A stretch of DNA of 64,000 nucleotides from Syntrophaceae bacterium UBA6078. GTDB taxonomy: Bacteria > Desulfobacterota > Syntrophia > Syntrophales > UBA2210. This document shows positions 41,786 to 50,773 of the stretch, piece after piece. The stretch spans positions 1 through 64,000 of the forward strand of contig DIXO01000067.1 of assembly GCA_002428735.1 (NCBI GenBank). Reading direction: 5' to 3'. The notes beneath the pieces are model-generated. The model was not told the DNA's origin. It did no database searches and saw only the letters and a list, made by a program, of their open reading frames with translations. Positions within the stretch are counted from its first letter, which is position 1; every line of letters starts with the position of its first letter. Made by a program: the position numbers and the translations under genes.

Positions 41786-42904
41786 TTATATTACCGACAC
41801 GCTGTCGGATACGGCAAGCCCGGCGCGGGTCGGTCGGAGACGGCCGTCCTGGATGGTGATCAGCCCCTGTTCTTGCAGGGCGCGGAGAGCGGTTCCCTTC
41901 TCGGTGATCAGGTCGCACCCATAACGCTCCGCGAATCTCTCCAGATCAATCCCTTCCCTTGTGCGCATCCCCAGGTAGAGGGCCTCCAGCAGGACCTGTT
42001 CACGGGTCAGGATCTCAGTCCCTCCAATGGGAGGAAGCCCCGCATTGACCATCCCGATATACCGGTCCAGGGAGCGGTGATTCCACCACCGCCGTCTGCC
42101 CGCAAAGGAGTGCGCCGCCGGGCCGAGGCCCAGATAGGGAGTGTGGTTCCAGTATTTGCGGTTGTGCCGCGACATCCAGTCATACCCCCGGGCGAAGTTC
42201 GACACCTCATAGTGGATATACCCGGCCCCCTCCAGCGTTTCGGATGTGTGCGTGAAAAATTCGTGGAGGAGAGTATCATGGGGAAGGATGAGTTCCCCTC
42301 GCTGCAACCTGCTCCCCAGGGGTGTCGAGAGCTCCAGGGTCAACTGGTAGCAGGAGAGGTGCTCCGGCACGAAGGAGAGGGCTGTTTTGAGCGTTTCAAG
42401 CCATCTGCCGATCTCCTGTCCGGGGACCCCGTAGATCAGGTCGAGCCCCACGTTCGCGAATCCCGCCTCTCGTGTGTTCTTTATTGCTGCGATGGCCTCT
42501 GACGCCTTGTGCCGACGGCCGAGGAAGGCGAGGACTCTGTCGTCGAAGGACTGAACGCCGATCGTAATCCGGTTGATCCCCGCCGCGCGGAGCGCCGTGG
42601 CCGCCTCCGGGGTCAGGTCTCCCGGATTCGCCTCGCAGGCGATCTCCGTGTCGGGAGCGAAGGAAAAGGTCTTCCTGAGGGCGTCGAGAATCGTTTTGAT
42701 CTGGTCACTGCTCAGGAGGGAGGGGGTGCCGCCTCCCAGGTAGATAGTATCGAAAGGGGCGAAGAGACCGCGGTAAAGTTTCATCTCCCGTATGAGGGAC
42801 GCGATGAAGAGAGGCATCTTCTCCGTCTGCGTCACGGAGTAAAAGTCGCAGTAAGGACACTTGGTCCGGCAGAAGGGAATATGTATGTAAAGGCCGGAAG
42901 ACAT
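41786..42904 (-). CDS. hemW: HemW-like radical SAM protein (heme chaperone / former HemN-like)
   Basis: 372 residues. The radical SAM cluster motif CRTKCPYCDF lies at residues 12-21, directly after YIHIPF, as in HemW. DTIYLGGGTPSLL and NRITIGVQSFDDRVLAFLGR follow, and the C-terminal HemN domain has GLGPAAHSF. HemW delivers heme to proteins; true coproporphyrinogen oxidase HemN is longer (about 450 residues) with a different N-terminus. It lies downstream of lepA on the same strand, the common lepA-hemW arrangement. Confidence 0.92.
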   Translation of the reverse strand: MSSGLYIHIPFCRTKCPYCDFYSVTQTEKMPLFIASLIREMKLYRGLFAPFDTIYLGGGTPSLLSSDQIKTILDALRKTFSFAPDTEIACEANPGDLTPEAATALRAAGINRITIGVQSFDDRVLAFLGRRHKASEAIAAIKNTREAGFANVGLDLIYGVPGQEIGRWLETLKTALSFVPEHLSCYQLTLELSTPLGSRLQRGELILPHDTLLHEFFTHTSETLEGAGYIHYEVSNFARGYDWMSRHNRKYWNHTPYLGLGPAAHSFAGRRRWWNHRSLDRYIGMVNAGLPPIGGTEILTREQVLLEALYLGMRTREGIDLERFAERYGCDLITEKGTALRALQEQGLITIQDGRLRPTRAGLAVSDSVSVI

Positions 42905-42997
42905 AGATGCAATTGTGAATTATGAATGTTGAATTTTTACCGTCTTCAGATAAGCATTAACCACTTATAATTAACGGTTCATAATTAAACAGTGTTG

Positions 42998-44794
42998 TTA
43001 CGTATTCTCCGACTTCAGAACAGCGACGAAGGCGCTCTGAGGGATCGCCACAGACCCCACCATCTTCATCCGTTTCTTTCCCTTCTTCTGTTTCTCCAGG
43101 AGTTTCCGCTTGCGCGTGATGTCGCCGCCGTAGCACTTGGCGGTCACGTCCTTGCGGAAGGGGGAGATGGTGGTGCGGGAGATGATCTCACCGCCGATCG
43201 CTCCCTGGATGGCGATCTTGAACATCTGACGGGGAATCTCCTCCTTCAGCCGTTCGCAGGCGCGCAGTCCCCGCTCGCGGGCGGAACCGCGGAAGACGAT
43301 CTGGGAGAGGGCGTCCACGCGCTCACCGTTGACGAGGATGTCGAGGAGGGCGAGGCTGCTCTCCCGGTAGTCGATGATGTCGTAATCGAATGAGCCGTAT
43401 CCCTGGGTGACGGACTTCAGGCGGTCGTAGAAATCGTATATGACCTCGGCAAGAGGCATTTCGATGGTCAGTTCGATGCGCCCCGGGGAGGGGTAGCTGA
43501 GATTCGAGTTCTCCCCCCGCTTTTCCTTGCACAGCTTCATGACGGCTCCCATGTACCGTTCCGGGAACATCATCGATGCCCGTATATACGGCTCTTCGCT
43601 CCGGGCGATCGACATGGAGTCGGGATAGTGTGCCGGATTATCCACAAAAAGAATGGTGCCGTCGGTGAGCGTGAAGCGATAGCGGACACTGGGGACGGAA
43701 AGAATGATGGAGAGATCGTACTCCCGCTCCAGCCGTTCCTGGACGATCTCAAGATGCAGGAGACCCAGAAAGCCGCACCGGAACCCCTGTCCAAGGGCGA
43801 CGGAGGAATCCTTCTGGTAGACAAAGGCAGCGTCGTTCAGCTTGTATTTTTCGAGTCCCACTGCCAGGTCCTCGTAGTCATCCGAGGAGATGGGATAGAT
43901 GGAGGCGAAGACGACCGGTTTCGATTCCCTGAATCCGGGGAGGGGCTTGGAACAGGGACGGCGGTCCGCAGTGATCGTGTCTCCGATCTGGACGTCGGAG
44001 ACGGTCTTGATCCCGGCGATGATGTACCCCACGTCCCCCGCTGAAAGGCTGTCGGATTTCTGGCGCGGGAGGAGAAAGTGTCCCACCTCCTCGACCCGGT
44101 GGATAGTCTCGCCGTGCATAAGGCGGACGACGTCGCCGCTTCGCACCGTGCCGTCAACGATCCGGCAGTGTATGATGGTCCCCCGGAAGGGGTCATACTG
44201 CGCGTCAAAGATCGTAGTAGCCAGCGGAGCCTTCGGATCTCCCTTCGGTTCGGGGATCCTCTGGACGATTGCCTCCATGATCTCTTCGACCCCCGTCCCC
44301 TCCTTGGCGGAACAGGCCAGGGCCGTGTATGGATCAAGCCCGAGTTCCGAGTCGATCTGTTCCATGACCCGCTCCACGTCGGCCGCCGGGAGATCGATTT
44401 TGTTGATTACCGGGATGATCTCCAGCTCGTGCTCCATGGCCATGTACAGATTCGCCACCGTCTGGGCCTGGACTCCCTGGACGGCGTCGATCAGGAGGAG
44501 GACCCCTTCGCAGGAGGCGAGCGACCGTGAGACCTCGTAAGAAAAATCAACATGGCCCGGGGTATCGATCAGATTGAGCGTATACTCCTCACCGTTCCTG
44601 CTCCGGTAGGGGAGGGTGATGGCCTGGCTTTTGATGGTAATCCCCCGTTCACGCTCGATGTCCATGTTGTCGAGGAACTGGTCCTTGAAGTTGCGGGCAT
44701 CGACCACACCGCTGCGCTGGATCATCCGGTCGGCCAGGGTGGACTTGCCGTGATCGATGTGGGCTATGATGCTGAAATTGCGTATACTCTTCAT
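42998..44794 (-). CDS. lepA: Elongation factor 4 (LepA), ribosome back-translocating GTPase
   Basis: 598 residues from the ATG at 44794, the normal LepA length. G-domain motifs are intact: IAHIDHGKSTLADRM (P-loop), RERGITI, DTPGHVDF and INKIDLP. The C-terminal family-specific region includes CYGGDITRKRKLLEKQKKGK. The open frame extends upstream to 44842, but that would translate straight through a terminator hairpin. The start has only a weak ribosome binding site (GGAAGG) that is itself one arm of this hairpin. Confidence 0.95.
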   Translation of the reverse strand: MKSIRNFSIIAHIDHGKSTLADRMIQRSGVVDARNFKDQFLDNMDIERERGITIKSQAITLPYRSRNGEEYTLNLIDTPGHVDFSYEVSRSLASCEGVLLLIDAVQGVQAQTVANLYMAMEHELEIIPVINKIDLPAADVERVMEQIDSELGLDPYTALACSAKEGTGVEEIMEAIVQRIPEPKGDPKAPLATTIFDAQYDPFRGTIIHCRIVDGTVRSGDVVRLMHGETIHRVEEVGHFLLPRQKSDSLSAGDVGYIIAGIKTVSDVQIGDTITADRRPCSKPLPGFRESKPVVFASIYPISSDDYEDLAVGLEKYKLNDAAFVYQKDSSVALGQGFRCGFLGLLHLEIVQERLEREYDLSIILSVPSVRYRFTLTDGTILFVDNPAHYPDSMSIARSEEPYIRASMMFPERYMGAVMKLCKEKRGENSNLSYPSPGRIELTIEMPLAEVIYDFYDRLKSVTQGYGSFDYDIIDYRESSLALLDILVNGERVDALSQIVFRGSARERGLRACERLKEEIPRQMFKIAIQGAIGGEIISRTTISPFRKDVTAKCYGGDITRKRKLLEKQKKGKKRMKMVGSVAIPQSAFVAVLKSENT

Positions 44795-44802
44795 GGTAAA
44801 GA

Positions 44803-44836
44803 AAAAGCCTTCCTGCGTGCGTTGGGGAAGGCTTTT
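44803..44836 (-). terminator. Terminator-like hairpin between adk and lepA, masking the lepA ribosome binding site
   Basis: AAAAGCCTTCC (44803-44813) pairs perfectly with GGAAGGCTTTT (44826-44836) around a 12-base loop, and the leftward transcript runs into TTTTTCTTT. It should end adk transcripts, yet it lies only nine bases before the lepA start codon. Confidence 0.8.
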
Positions 44837-44859
44837 ATACAATCTTTTCGGGATTTTTG

Positions 44860-45525
44860 CTATCCCAGTTTTTTGAGAAGTTCCTCGCTCACCTCTTTGA
44901 CGCCGGGGCGGCCGTCGACCCCGATCACCGTCACCCGCTCCTTGAAGTAATTGATCGCGGCGGTGGTCCCCGTCTTGTCGTCGTAGTAGATGTCGTGCCG
45001 CTTGCCGATGGCAGTCTCGTCCTGGTCATCCGCGCGGGCGCTCAGCCCCCCGCCGCAGACGCGGCAGACAAATGTGCCGTTCTTCTCGGCCGGCTTGATG
45101 GCGTCGATGTAGATGTTGTTCGGGTGGTTGTTGTCCTTCGCGCAGAGCCTCCTCCCCATGATCCGGTTTTTGGAGGTCTGCCGGTCGAGGATAATCTCGA
45201 TGACGTAGTCCAGTGCGATCCCTTCCTTCTGCAACGCTTTGTAGAGGGCCTCCGCCTGCGCCAGGTTTCGCGGGAAGCCATCCAGGAGCCAGCCGTTCTT
45301 TTCCTCTTTCAAGCGGTTCAGGATCATGGGGACGGTGATCTCGTCGGGGACCAGATCGCCCCGGTCGATGTACGCCTTTGCCTGTGTGCCGAGCTTCGTT
45401 CCCTTGGATATATTATCCCTGAAGATCACGCCCGTTTCGATGTGGGGGACCTTGAACTTCTTCTGGACGATCGCGCCCTGCGTGCCCTTGCCACTTCCAT
45501 TCGGTCCAAAAATCAGAATATTCAC
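44860..45525 (-). CDS. adk: Adenylate kinase
   Basis: 221 residues. Interconverts ATP + AMP and 2 ADP. The P-loop IFGPNGSGKGTQG is at residues 5-17, the AMP-binding HIETGVIFRDNIS and WLLDGFPRNLAQAEAL follow, and the LID region is of the longer, Cys-bearing type (FVCRVCGGG, probably zinc-binding with one canonical Cys pair visible). GTG start with GGAG upstream. It precedes lepA on the same strand, separated by a strong terminator hairpin. Confidence 0.93.
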   Translation of the reverse strand: MNILIFGPNGSGKGTQGAIVQKKFKVPHIETGVIFRDNISKGTKLGTQAKAYIDRGDLVPDEITVPMILNRLKEEKNGWLLDGFPRNLAQAEALYKALQKEGIALDYVIEIILDRQTSKNRIMGRRLCAKDNNHPNNIYIDAIKPAEKNGTFVCRVCGGGLSARADDQDETAIGKRHDIYYDDKTGTTAAINYFKERVTVIGVDGRPGVKEVSEELLKKLG

Positions 45526-45631
45526 TCTCCAAGCTCCTTTCCCTGAGATTCAGTTTATACCGGCCTTCCGGGGTGTTTCCCCCGGGCAGGAACCTTATAG
45601 GGGATTATCCCCGTTATGGCAAGGAGAAATC

Positions 45632-46522
45632 TCATCTTCCATCGGCCACAACCCTGACCTTCGCCTCCAGATTCAGCAGAAATGATTTTTTATCCTGCTG
45701 CATCTGCACCGTATCGTCATAGTCTTCCGCCGCGATGGCTTCCACTGTCTTTTCTCTGTCCCCGTTGAAGCGGTCCAGGTATTCCTCGATCCGTGTCTTG
45801 AAGAAAACGGTGGCCGAGAGGGAGTCTTTCAGATACGCGCCGGCGTCCTCCCCGGTAAGGATACGTTGATGGGCCAGCGCCAGGACCTCCACATCCAGGG
45901 CCGCCATCTTTTCGAGGGATGTCACGTAGTCACTGTAACTGGATGAAAATTCGGGCTGTATGCATCCGTTATGGAAAACGCCGCCGGCTTCTCCCGCAAT
46001 CAGGGCCTTTATCCTGGGGATGTAGTAGGAGAGAGAGTCTCTCGTGTGTCCCGGTGTCTCGAGGACGCGCACCGACCATCCCCCGCCGAGATCCGGTTCG
46101 TCGCCCTCCTTCAGAATCACGTCAACCACCACCGGGTCGAAGGGGATGTAATCGGTTCCGATGACATCGCTGAAGACATGGGCGAAGTTGTCGTTCAGCG
46201 CGCGCATCAATTGCACGGCACTCGGTTTCTGAAGCACGTCCGCGGCGTGAGATTCAGCCCCGATCCTGAGGGCCGGTATCTTCTTTTTGAGGAAGGGAGC
46301 GGCTCCGCAGTGGTCGTAGTGCGAGTGCGTCAGGAGAAGATAGTGCAATGCATCAGTCGATCCCAGGATGGTTCCTATGTCGCTGAGATAACGAGGTCCC
46401 ATGGCCGCGACGCCCGCGTCGAAGAGGACCGGCGCCGGGCTTGTAAGAAGGAAAGCAGGGATAAAATGATATCCCGTTCCATACAATCCGTCGCATATCT
46501 TTCCGGTCTGTTCCAGTATCAC
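45632..46522 (-). CDS. Metallo-beta-lactamase-fold hydrolase
   Basis: 296 residues. The metal site is LLLTHSHYDHCGAAPFLKK near residue 62; LETPGHTRDSLSYY supplies the next His, AGEAGG replaces the more usual GD-x bridging Asp region, and ALAHQRILTG carries the last His. The Asp-to-Glu-like change may alter the metal centre. The C-terminal ~70 residues are helical (KTRIEEYLDRFNGDREKTVE). GTG start preceded by GGGAGG. A soluble enzyme of unknown substrate, unlike the shorter MBL protein near 6 kb. Confidence 0.84.
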   Translation of the reverse strand: MILEQTGKICDGLYGTGYHFIPAFLLTSPAPVLFDAGVAAMGPRYLSDIGTILGSTDALHYLLLTHSHYDHCGAAPFLKKKIPALRIGAESHAADVLQKPSAVQLMRALNDNFAHVFSDVIGTDYIPFDPVVVDVILKEGDEPDLGGGWSVRVLETPGHTRDSLSYYIPRIKALIAGEAGGVFHNGCIQPEFSSSYSDYVTSLEKMAALDVEVLALAHQRILTGEDAGAYLKDSLSATVFFKTRIEEYLDRFNGDREKTVEAIAAEDYDDTVQMQQDKKSFLLNLEAKVRVVADGR

Positions 46523-46980
46523 GCAAAAACCTCCCGAAGCTGTTTATTAACCATGTCCGCCTCGTACCGCCCCTTCTATGGGATACCTGCCGTGATGTCA
46601 AGTTATTCCCGGTTTCAGGGATTGCAGTGAATCGCCCCAATCATCAAGCGAAAGGGGGTTTCTCTTCAGAATCTGTTTTCTGCGCGGCAGCAGGGTTTCT
46701 CCAGTGTCCGTATTTCTTCCACGGGCCGGAAACCGTGGTGCAGATGCGAAAAATCATTAAAGTTATTTTTATAAATGCCGAAGTTATAGTCGTATCACGG
46801 GTACCCAGGAGCGCGTAAAAAATCCTGCGCCGCAAGATCCAGCATGGCTTTTGGGTACGAATTTTGCTTTCTGGTTACGTATTCTTTGTAACGGAAGCCG
46901 CATACAAAGCTTTCATCTGTGAAGAATTTGGATAAATCAAACAAGGGCGCATCAGCTATGATTATGGAGAAGGGATATCG
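46523..46980. other. 458-base stretch before the signalling cassette
   Basis: No convincing gene. Short frames on both strands lack motifs or ribosome binding sites. The right half (about 46740-46980) is AT-rich and probably holds the promoter of the cassette, but I see no near-consensus hexamer pair. Confidence 0.4.
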
Positions 46981-47499
46981 ATGGAACAATCTTTGAGGTT
47001 GACCGTAAAACCACAGTGGGATGAGATAGAAAATGCCCGAATTGAAGTGGGCGCCTATCTTCAATCCCAGGGGCTGATGAGGGATGCTGTCCATTCGCTC
47101 ACGATGGTTATCAGCGAACTGATTGAAAACGGTATCAAATACGGAAGTTTTACCGGACCGGAGGATGCCATCGCTGTTGATATCCACCGGAACGGAGACA
47201 CCACAACCGTTGAGGTTATAAACCCCCTCAACATCAAGGATAAAGCGGCGCGCAATCACCTGACGAAACTTGACAAAACGATTCAATGGATTCGCGGGTA
47301 TCAGGATCCCTTTGAGGCCTACGTCGAGAAGCTGAAGGAAGTTTCCCGAAGACCGCTCAAGGATGAGGAGAGCGGTCTGGGGCTGGTGAGAATCGCTTAC
47401 GAAGGGAAGTCGATCCTTGATTTCTTTGTCAGTGAGGAGGGGAGTCTAAACGTGTCAGCTGTTTCACATTTTCGGGGTGATAATCATGAAAAAGATTGA
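46981..47499 (+). CDS. Anti-sigma-factor-type ATP-binding regulator (slr1658-like)
   Basis: 172 residues. The N-terminal ~130 residues are an HATPase_c_2 (RsbW/SpoIIAB-like) domain: the N-box is MVISELIENGIKYGSF near residue 37. The G-box appears late, as ESGLGLVRIAYEGKSILDFF near residue 137. Such proteins phosphorylate or bind a STAS partner and release it when a PP2C phosphatase acts. The next gene encodes a STAS-like protein and a SpoIIE phosphatase lies two genes further, so all three parts of a partner switch are present. It overlaps the next gene by 14 bases. The slr1658 name is from memory. Confidence 0.8.
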   Translation: MEQSLRLTVKPQWDEIENARIEVGAYLQSQGLMRDAVHSLTMVISELIENGIKYGSFTGPEDAIAVDIHRNGDTTTVEVINPLNIKDKAARNHLTKLDKTIQWIRGYQDPFEAYVEKLKEVSRRPLKDEESGLGLVRIAYEGKSILDFFVSEEGSLNVSAVSHFRGDNHEKD

Positions 47500-47881
47500 A
47501 TTATTCGAGGATGGCCTGTTGCAGATCGAATTGATCGAAAATACGAATTCGATCACTCTGGTATGGACGGGGAAGAGCACCCATCGAAAGCCGAGCGAAT
47601 TCATCTCGCCGATTCTCGCGGAAACCATCCGAAGAAGCAACGCGTCAAAAAAGCGGATCATCATGGACTTCAGAAGGCTGGAGTATATGAATTCTTCCAC
47701 TATTACTCCTATCATCAAAATCCTTGAGCGGGCCAAGAGAGGGGCTACTGAAATTACCCTGCTCTATAACAAGTCTCTCAAATGGCAGGATCTCTCATTT
47801 TCAGCGCTGGAAATATTTGAAACGCAGGACAGCAAGGTTGAAATCAAGGGAGTGGAAAACCATGTACCCGGAAACAAATAA
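47486..47881 (+). CDS. STAS-like regulator (slr1659-like)
   Basis: 131 residues. The central RIIMDFRRLEYMNSSTITPI is laid out like the phosphorylated loop of STAS/anti-sigma antagonist proteins, with Ser/Thr (NSST) at the end of a beta strand followed by a long helix. The ~45 N-terminal residues (beginning KKIELFEDGLLQIELI) are less typical. It is the likely substrate of the ATPase encoded just before and of the SpoIIE-type phosphatase downstream. The ATG at 47486 has GGGGTG upstream and lies inside the end of the ATPase gene; the end overlaps the methyltransferase gene by 20 bases. Confidence 0.75.
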   Translation: MKKIELFEDGLLQIELIENTNSITLVWTGKSTHRKPSEFISPILAETIRRSNASKKRIIMDFRRLEYMNSSTITPIIKILERAKRGATEITLLYNKSLKWQDLSFSALEIFETQDSKVEIKGVENHVPGNK

Positions 47882-49283
47882 TGCGCATGCCCATGATCTC
47901 CAGATGGATCTGGTAACTGCTTCGAATGAAGTCATCCCCATTTTTGGCAAGCGGGCGTCAAAATATTCCCTCTGGATACGCTTTTCGAACGGCCATAAAT
48001 TCAAGGACGGGGAAGAATTTGCCAAGCTGATTGTCCCCGTGAACGGCGACAGCGCGAAACTGGGACCATGCAGGTTGTTATCGGAACCGAACATCGACGG
48101 CTACGCGGGACGCATTACCTTTATCGACGATTTCTTTGACTTCGACAATCTCCTCTCAAATCACAAGATCGTGAAGTTGCAGTCGGAATTTCTCAATCTG
48201 CCCATGGTGCTGGCCCATAAAGACAACATCACCAGGGAATTCAAGGATTATACGTCGAATCTTAATTATGACTGCAATGTGTATAAGAACCTTTTTGATA
48301 AACTGGATCTGGAATATCAGGGAGAACCGGAAGACGTCAAAAAACTGGTTCAGCGCGCGATCATTGACTCTGAAGGGAAAACGTTCCTCCGTTTTATAGA
48401 TGAAAATCTTCAGAAACTCGAGAAAATCGTGAAGAATTTCAGCAAGGAGGAACATGAGCGGCACGGTTTTTATCTCCGGAAACAGCTCTGGAACATCATC
48501 ATGTGTTCCGCGTTCATGGCGCGAACCAATTTAAAGCCGAGAGGCTACAGCGGCGATTCGGAAATGATGCGGATGATATACGCGAACGAGTACGAGGGTT
48601 TCTCGACCTTTTCAAAGCTCCTCAACAAGCATCCCCTGAACCAGCCCGCAGCCCAGGCGGTGCGAAACAGGCGAATCATTGTTGCCGGCAAACTCAATGA
48701 GATAAAAAACAGCCGCCAGTATCATGCCGACGGAAAGTGCCGGGTCCTCTCCGTTGCCTGCGGGCCCGCTTTCGAACTGAAAGACATTTTTGTTTCGCCG
48801 GACGATTGTGACGCCTTTCATTTCACCCTGCTGGATCAGGATAAGTCCGCTCTTCTGGAGGCATCGGTTCTTGTCGACCAGATCGAAAAATCACTGGGCC
48901 GGGCGCTGGAGACCAAATATCTGAATGAATCCGTTCGCACCATGCTTGTTACCAGTGATTTGCATGAGAAATGGGGACGATTCGATTTTATCTATTCCAT
49001 GGGTCTGTTCGACTATCTCACCCCGCCGGTTGCCGCCGCCGTTCTTAAAAAGCTCTATCAACTCCTGGCTCCCGGGGGAGAGATGGTGATCGGAAACTAC
49101 CATGTTTCGAATTCCAACAGATATTATATGGAATACTGGCTGGACTGGGTGCTGTATTATAGAAGCGACTCCGAATTCAAGGCCCTTCTGGGCGATGCCC
49201 CGGGAGCCCATATGGATGTAACTTTCGATGACACAGGGGTGCAGATGTTTCTTGATGTGAAGAAGAACCGGGCGAACGCATAA
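47862..49283 (+). CDS. PilZ-like/SAM-methyltransferase fusion
   Basis: 473 residues. The first ~95 residues look PilZ-like (YSLWIRFSNGHKFKDGEEF, then LGPCRLLSEPNIDGYAGRIT and FIDDFFDFDNLL), although the canonical RxxxR c-di-GMP motif is not visible. A helical region follows (~100-290). The C-terminal ~180 residues are a class I methyltransferase: RVLSVACGPAFELKDIF is the SAM-binding loop near residue 290, FTLLDQD the acidic loop, and IYSMGLFDYLTPPVA and LAPGGEMVIGNYHVS later motifs. Similar proteins are often annotated as PhcB-like or 3-hydroxypalmitate methyl ester synthases (from memory). Embedded between a STAS regulator and a phosphatase, it is probably the regulated output of the cassette. 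Confidence 0.8.
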   Translation: MYPETNNAHAHDLQMDLVTASNEVIPIFGKRASKYSLWIRFSNGHKFKDGEEFAKLIVPVNGDSAKLGPCRLLSEPNIDGYAGRITFIDDFFDFDNLLSNHKIVKLQSEFLNLPMVLAHKDNITREFKDYTSNLNYDCNVYKNLFDKLDLEYQGEPEDVKKLVQRAIIDSEGKTFLRFIDENLQKLEKIVKNFSKEEHERHGFYLRKQLWNIIMCSAFMARTNLKPRGYSGDSEMMRMIYANEYEGFSTFSKLLNKHPLNQPAAQAVRNRRIIVAGKLNEIKNSRQYHADGKCRVLSVACGPAFELKDIFVSPDDCDAFHFTLLDQDKSALLEASVLVDQIEKSLGRALETKYLNESVRTMLVTSDLHEKWGRFDFIYSMGLFDYLTPPVAAAVLKKLYQLLAPGGEMVIGNYHVSNSNRYYMEYWLDWVLYYRSDSEFKALLGDAPGAHMDVTFDDTGVQMFLDVKKNRANA

Positions 49284-49390
49284 AAAATCCCCACGCCTGC
49301 CGGTTCGGACACATGGCCGCGGAGGAAAGAACCCGCGAGATTCCACAGCGGTGACAGTCCCGCACACAGGGATGGTGAAGAGGGCGAAAA

Positions 49391-50770
49391 GTGCGAGTAG
49401 AACTGAATAAAAACGAAAAGGAATTTTCCTTCGATGCCCATCAGTTTGATGATTATCTGAACAGCATCATACACGAGTGGCTACTGACGCTGACGGCTCT
49501 CTGCTTTACCCTTGTTCCGATCTTCTTCCTCTTAGACTATTTTATCATGCCCGAACACCTGATCGCTCGGTTCGGAATCTACCGGCTGGTTTCCACGGTC
49601 CTTGCCCTTGCCCAGTATTTCATCGTTCGCAACTCGAAACCCGGTCCTTCGTCCTACTATCACGGCTATTTCGCCTCCATCAACGTGGGAGGCGCCATTG
49701 CCCTGATGACGGTGGACCTCGGCGGTTTCAACTCAAGCTACTACGCCGGCCTGAATCTGGTCATCGTGGGCGTGAATCTCCTCCTTCCCTGGAAGGCCAT
49801 CCATTCTGCCGCCAACAGCTTCATTATCATATTCATGTATGTGTTTTTAAACCTCGCATCCAAACAACCGTATGAATTTTCAATTCTTGCGAACAACCTT
49901 TTCTTCCTGTGCTCCATGGCTATCATTGCAGTAAGCATAAACCATCTCAGACACAGGCTGGTTAAAAAGGAATTCGACCTCCTCGTGGAACTGAAGAAGG
50001 CCCGGGATGCCATCTGGAGCGAGATGGAACTCGCAAAGCGCATACAGACAGCTCTGCTCCCCTATAAAGAAAAGGTGAAGGATTATGAAATCGCCGCCAC
50101 GATGCTGCCGGCTATAGAAGTGGGCGGGGACTATTACGATATCATCGAAACCCCGAGCGGAGATAAATGGGTTGCCATGGGGGATGTCTCCGGCCACGGC
50201 GTTGATTCCGGTTTGATTATGATGATGGCGCAAACGAGCATCGTCTCTCTCGTCAACAATTCCAAGGATTGCAAGCCTTCGACGGTCCTGGAATCCGTGA
50301 ACTCCGTTCTGCGGGAAAACATCTCGCGGCTGGGGTCCGACCATTACATGACGATGATGGCCCTTCATTTCAAAGACGGAGAGATGACCTTTGCCGGAAA
50401 GCATCAGGATCTGATTATCTATCGGTCCGCGTTGAATAAAACAGAGGTTATTCCATCAACGGGTACCTGGCTGGGGATAGCCGACAATATCGGCAAATAT
50501 CTGACGGATCGATCCGTAAAGGTTCAGGAAAATGATGTCATTGTTCTGTTTACCGACGGGATTACCGAGGCGACAAACAGGAGCGGAGAGATGTATGGAC
50601 AGGGGCGTCTCGAACAGGAACTCAATCAATACGCCGATCTTCCGGTGGGAAAACTTCTCGAAAAAATCATCAGCGATGTGCAGGAATTCCAGGAAGTGCA
50701 GATGGACGACATGACGCTGGTGGTCATCAAGAAATCGTCAGGCCGGAGTTTCACGGTAGCGGGGGGCTAA
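49391..50770 (+). CDS. Six-TM sensor with SpoIIE-type PP2C phosphatase
   Basis: 459 residues. Six membrane helices in residues ~28-195, a connecting helix (RDAIWSEMELAKRIQTALLP), then a PPM/SpoIIE phosphatase (~225-450). Metal-binding acids are in VGGDYYDII, MGDVSGHGVDSGLI, FTDGITEA and QMDDMTLVVI, so it should be active. It likely dephosphorylates the STAS-like protein in response to a membrane or extracellular signal. GTG start with GAGGGCG upstream. It is followed four bases later by a histidine kinase with a membrane domain of the same general size. Confidence 0.88.
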   Translation: MRVELNKNEKEFSFDAHQFDDYLNSIIHEWLLTLTALCFTLVPIFFLLDYFIMPEHLIARFGIYRLVSTVLALAQYFIVRNSKPGPSSYYHGYFASINVGGAIALMTVDLGGFNSSYYAGLNLVIVGVNLLLPWKAIHSAANSFIIIFMYVFLNLASKQPYEFSILANNLFFLCSMAIIAVSINHLRHRLVKKEFDLLVELKKARDAIWSEMELAKRIQTALLPYKEKVKDYEIAATMLPAIEVGGDYYDIIETPSGDKWVAMGDVSGHGVDSGLIMMMAQTSIVSLVNNSKDCKPSTVLESVNSVLRENISRLGSDHYMTMMALHFKDGEMTFAGKHQDLIIYRSALNKTEVIPSTGTWLGIADNIGKYLTDRSVKVQENDVIVLFTDGITEATNRSGEMYGQGRLEQELNQYADLPVGKLLEKIISDVQEFQEVQMDDMTLVVIKKSSGRSFTVAGG

Positions 50771-50773
50771 ACT

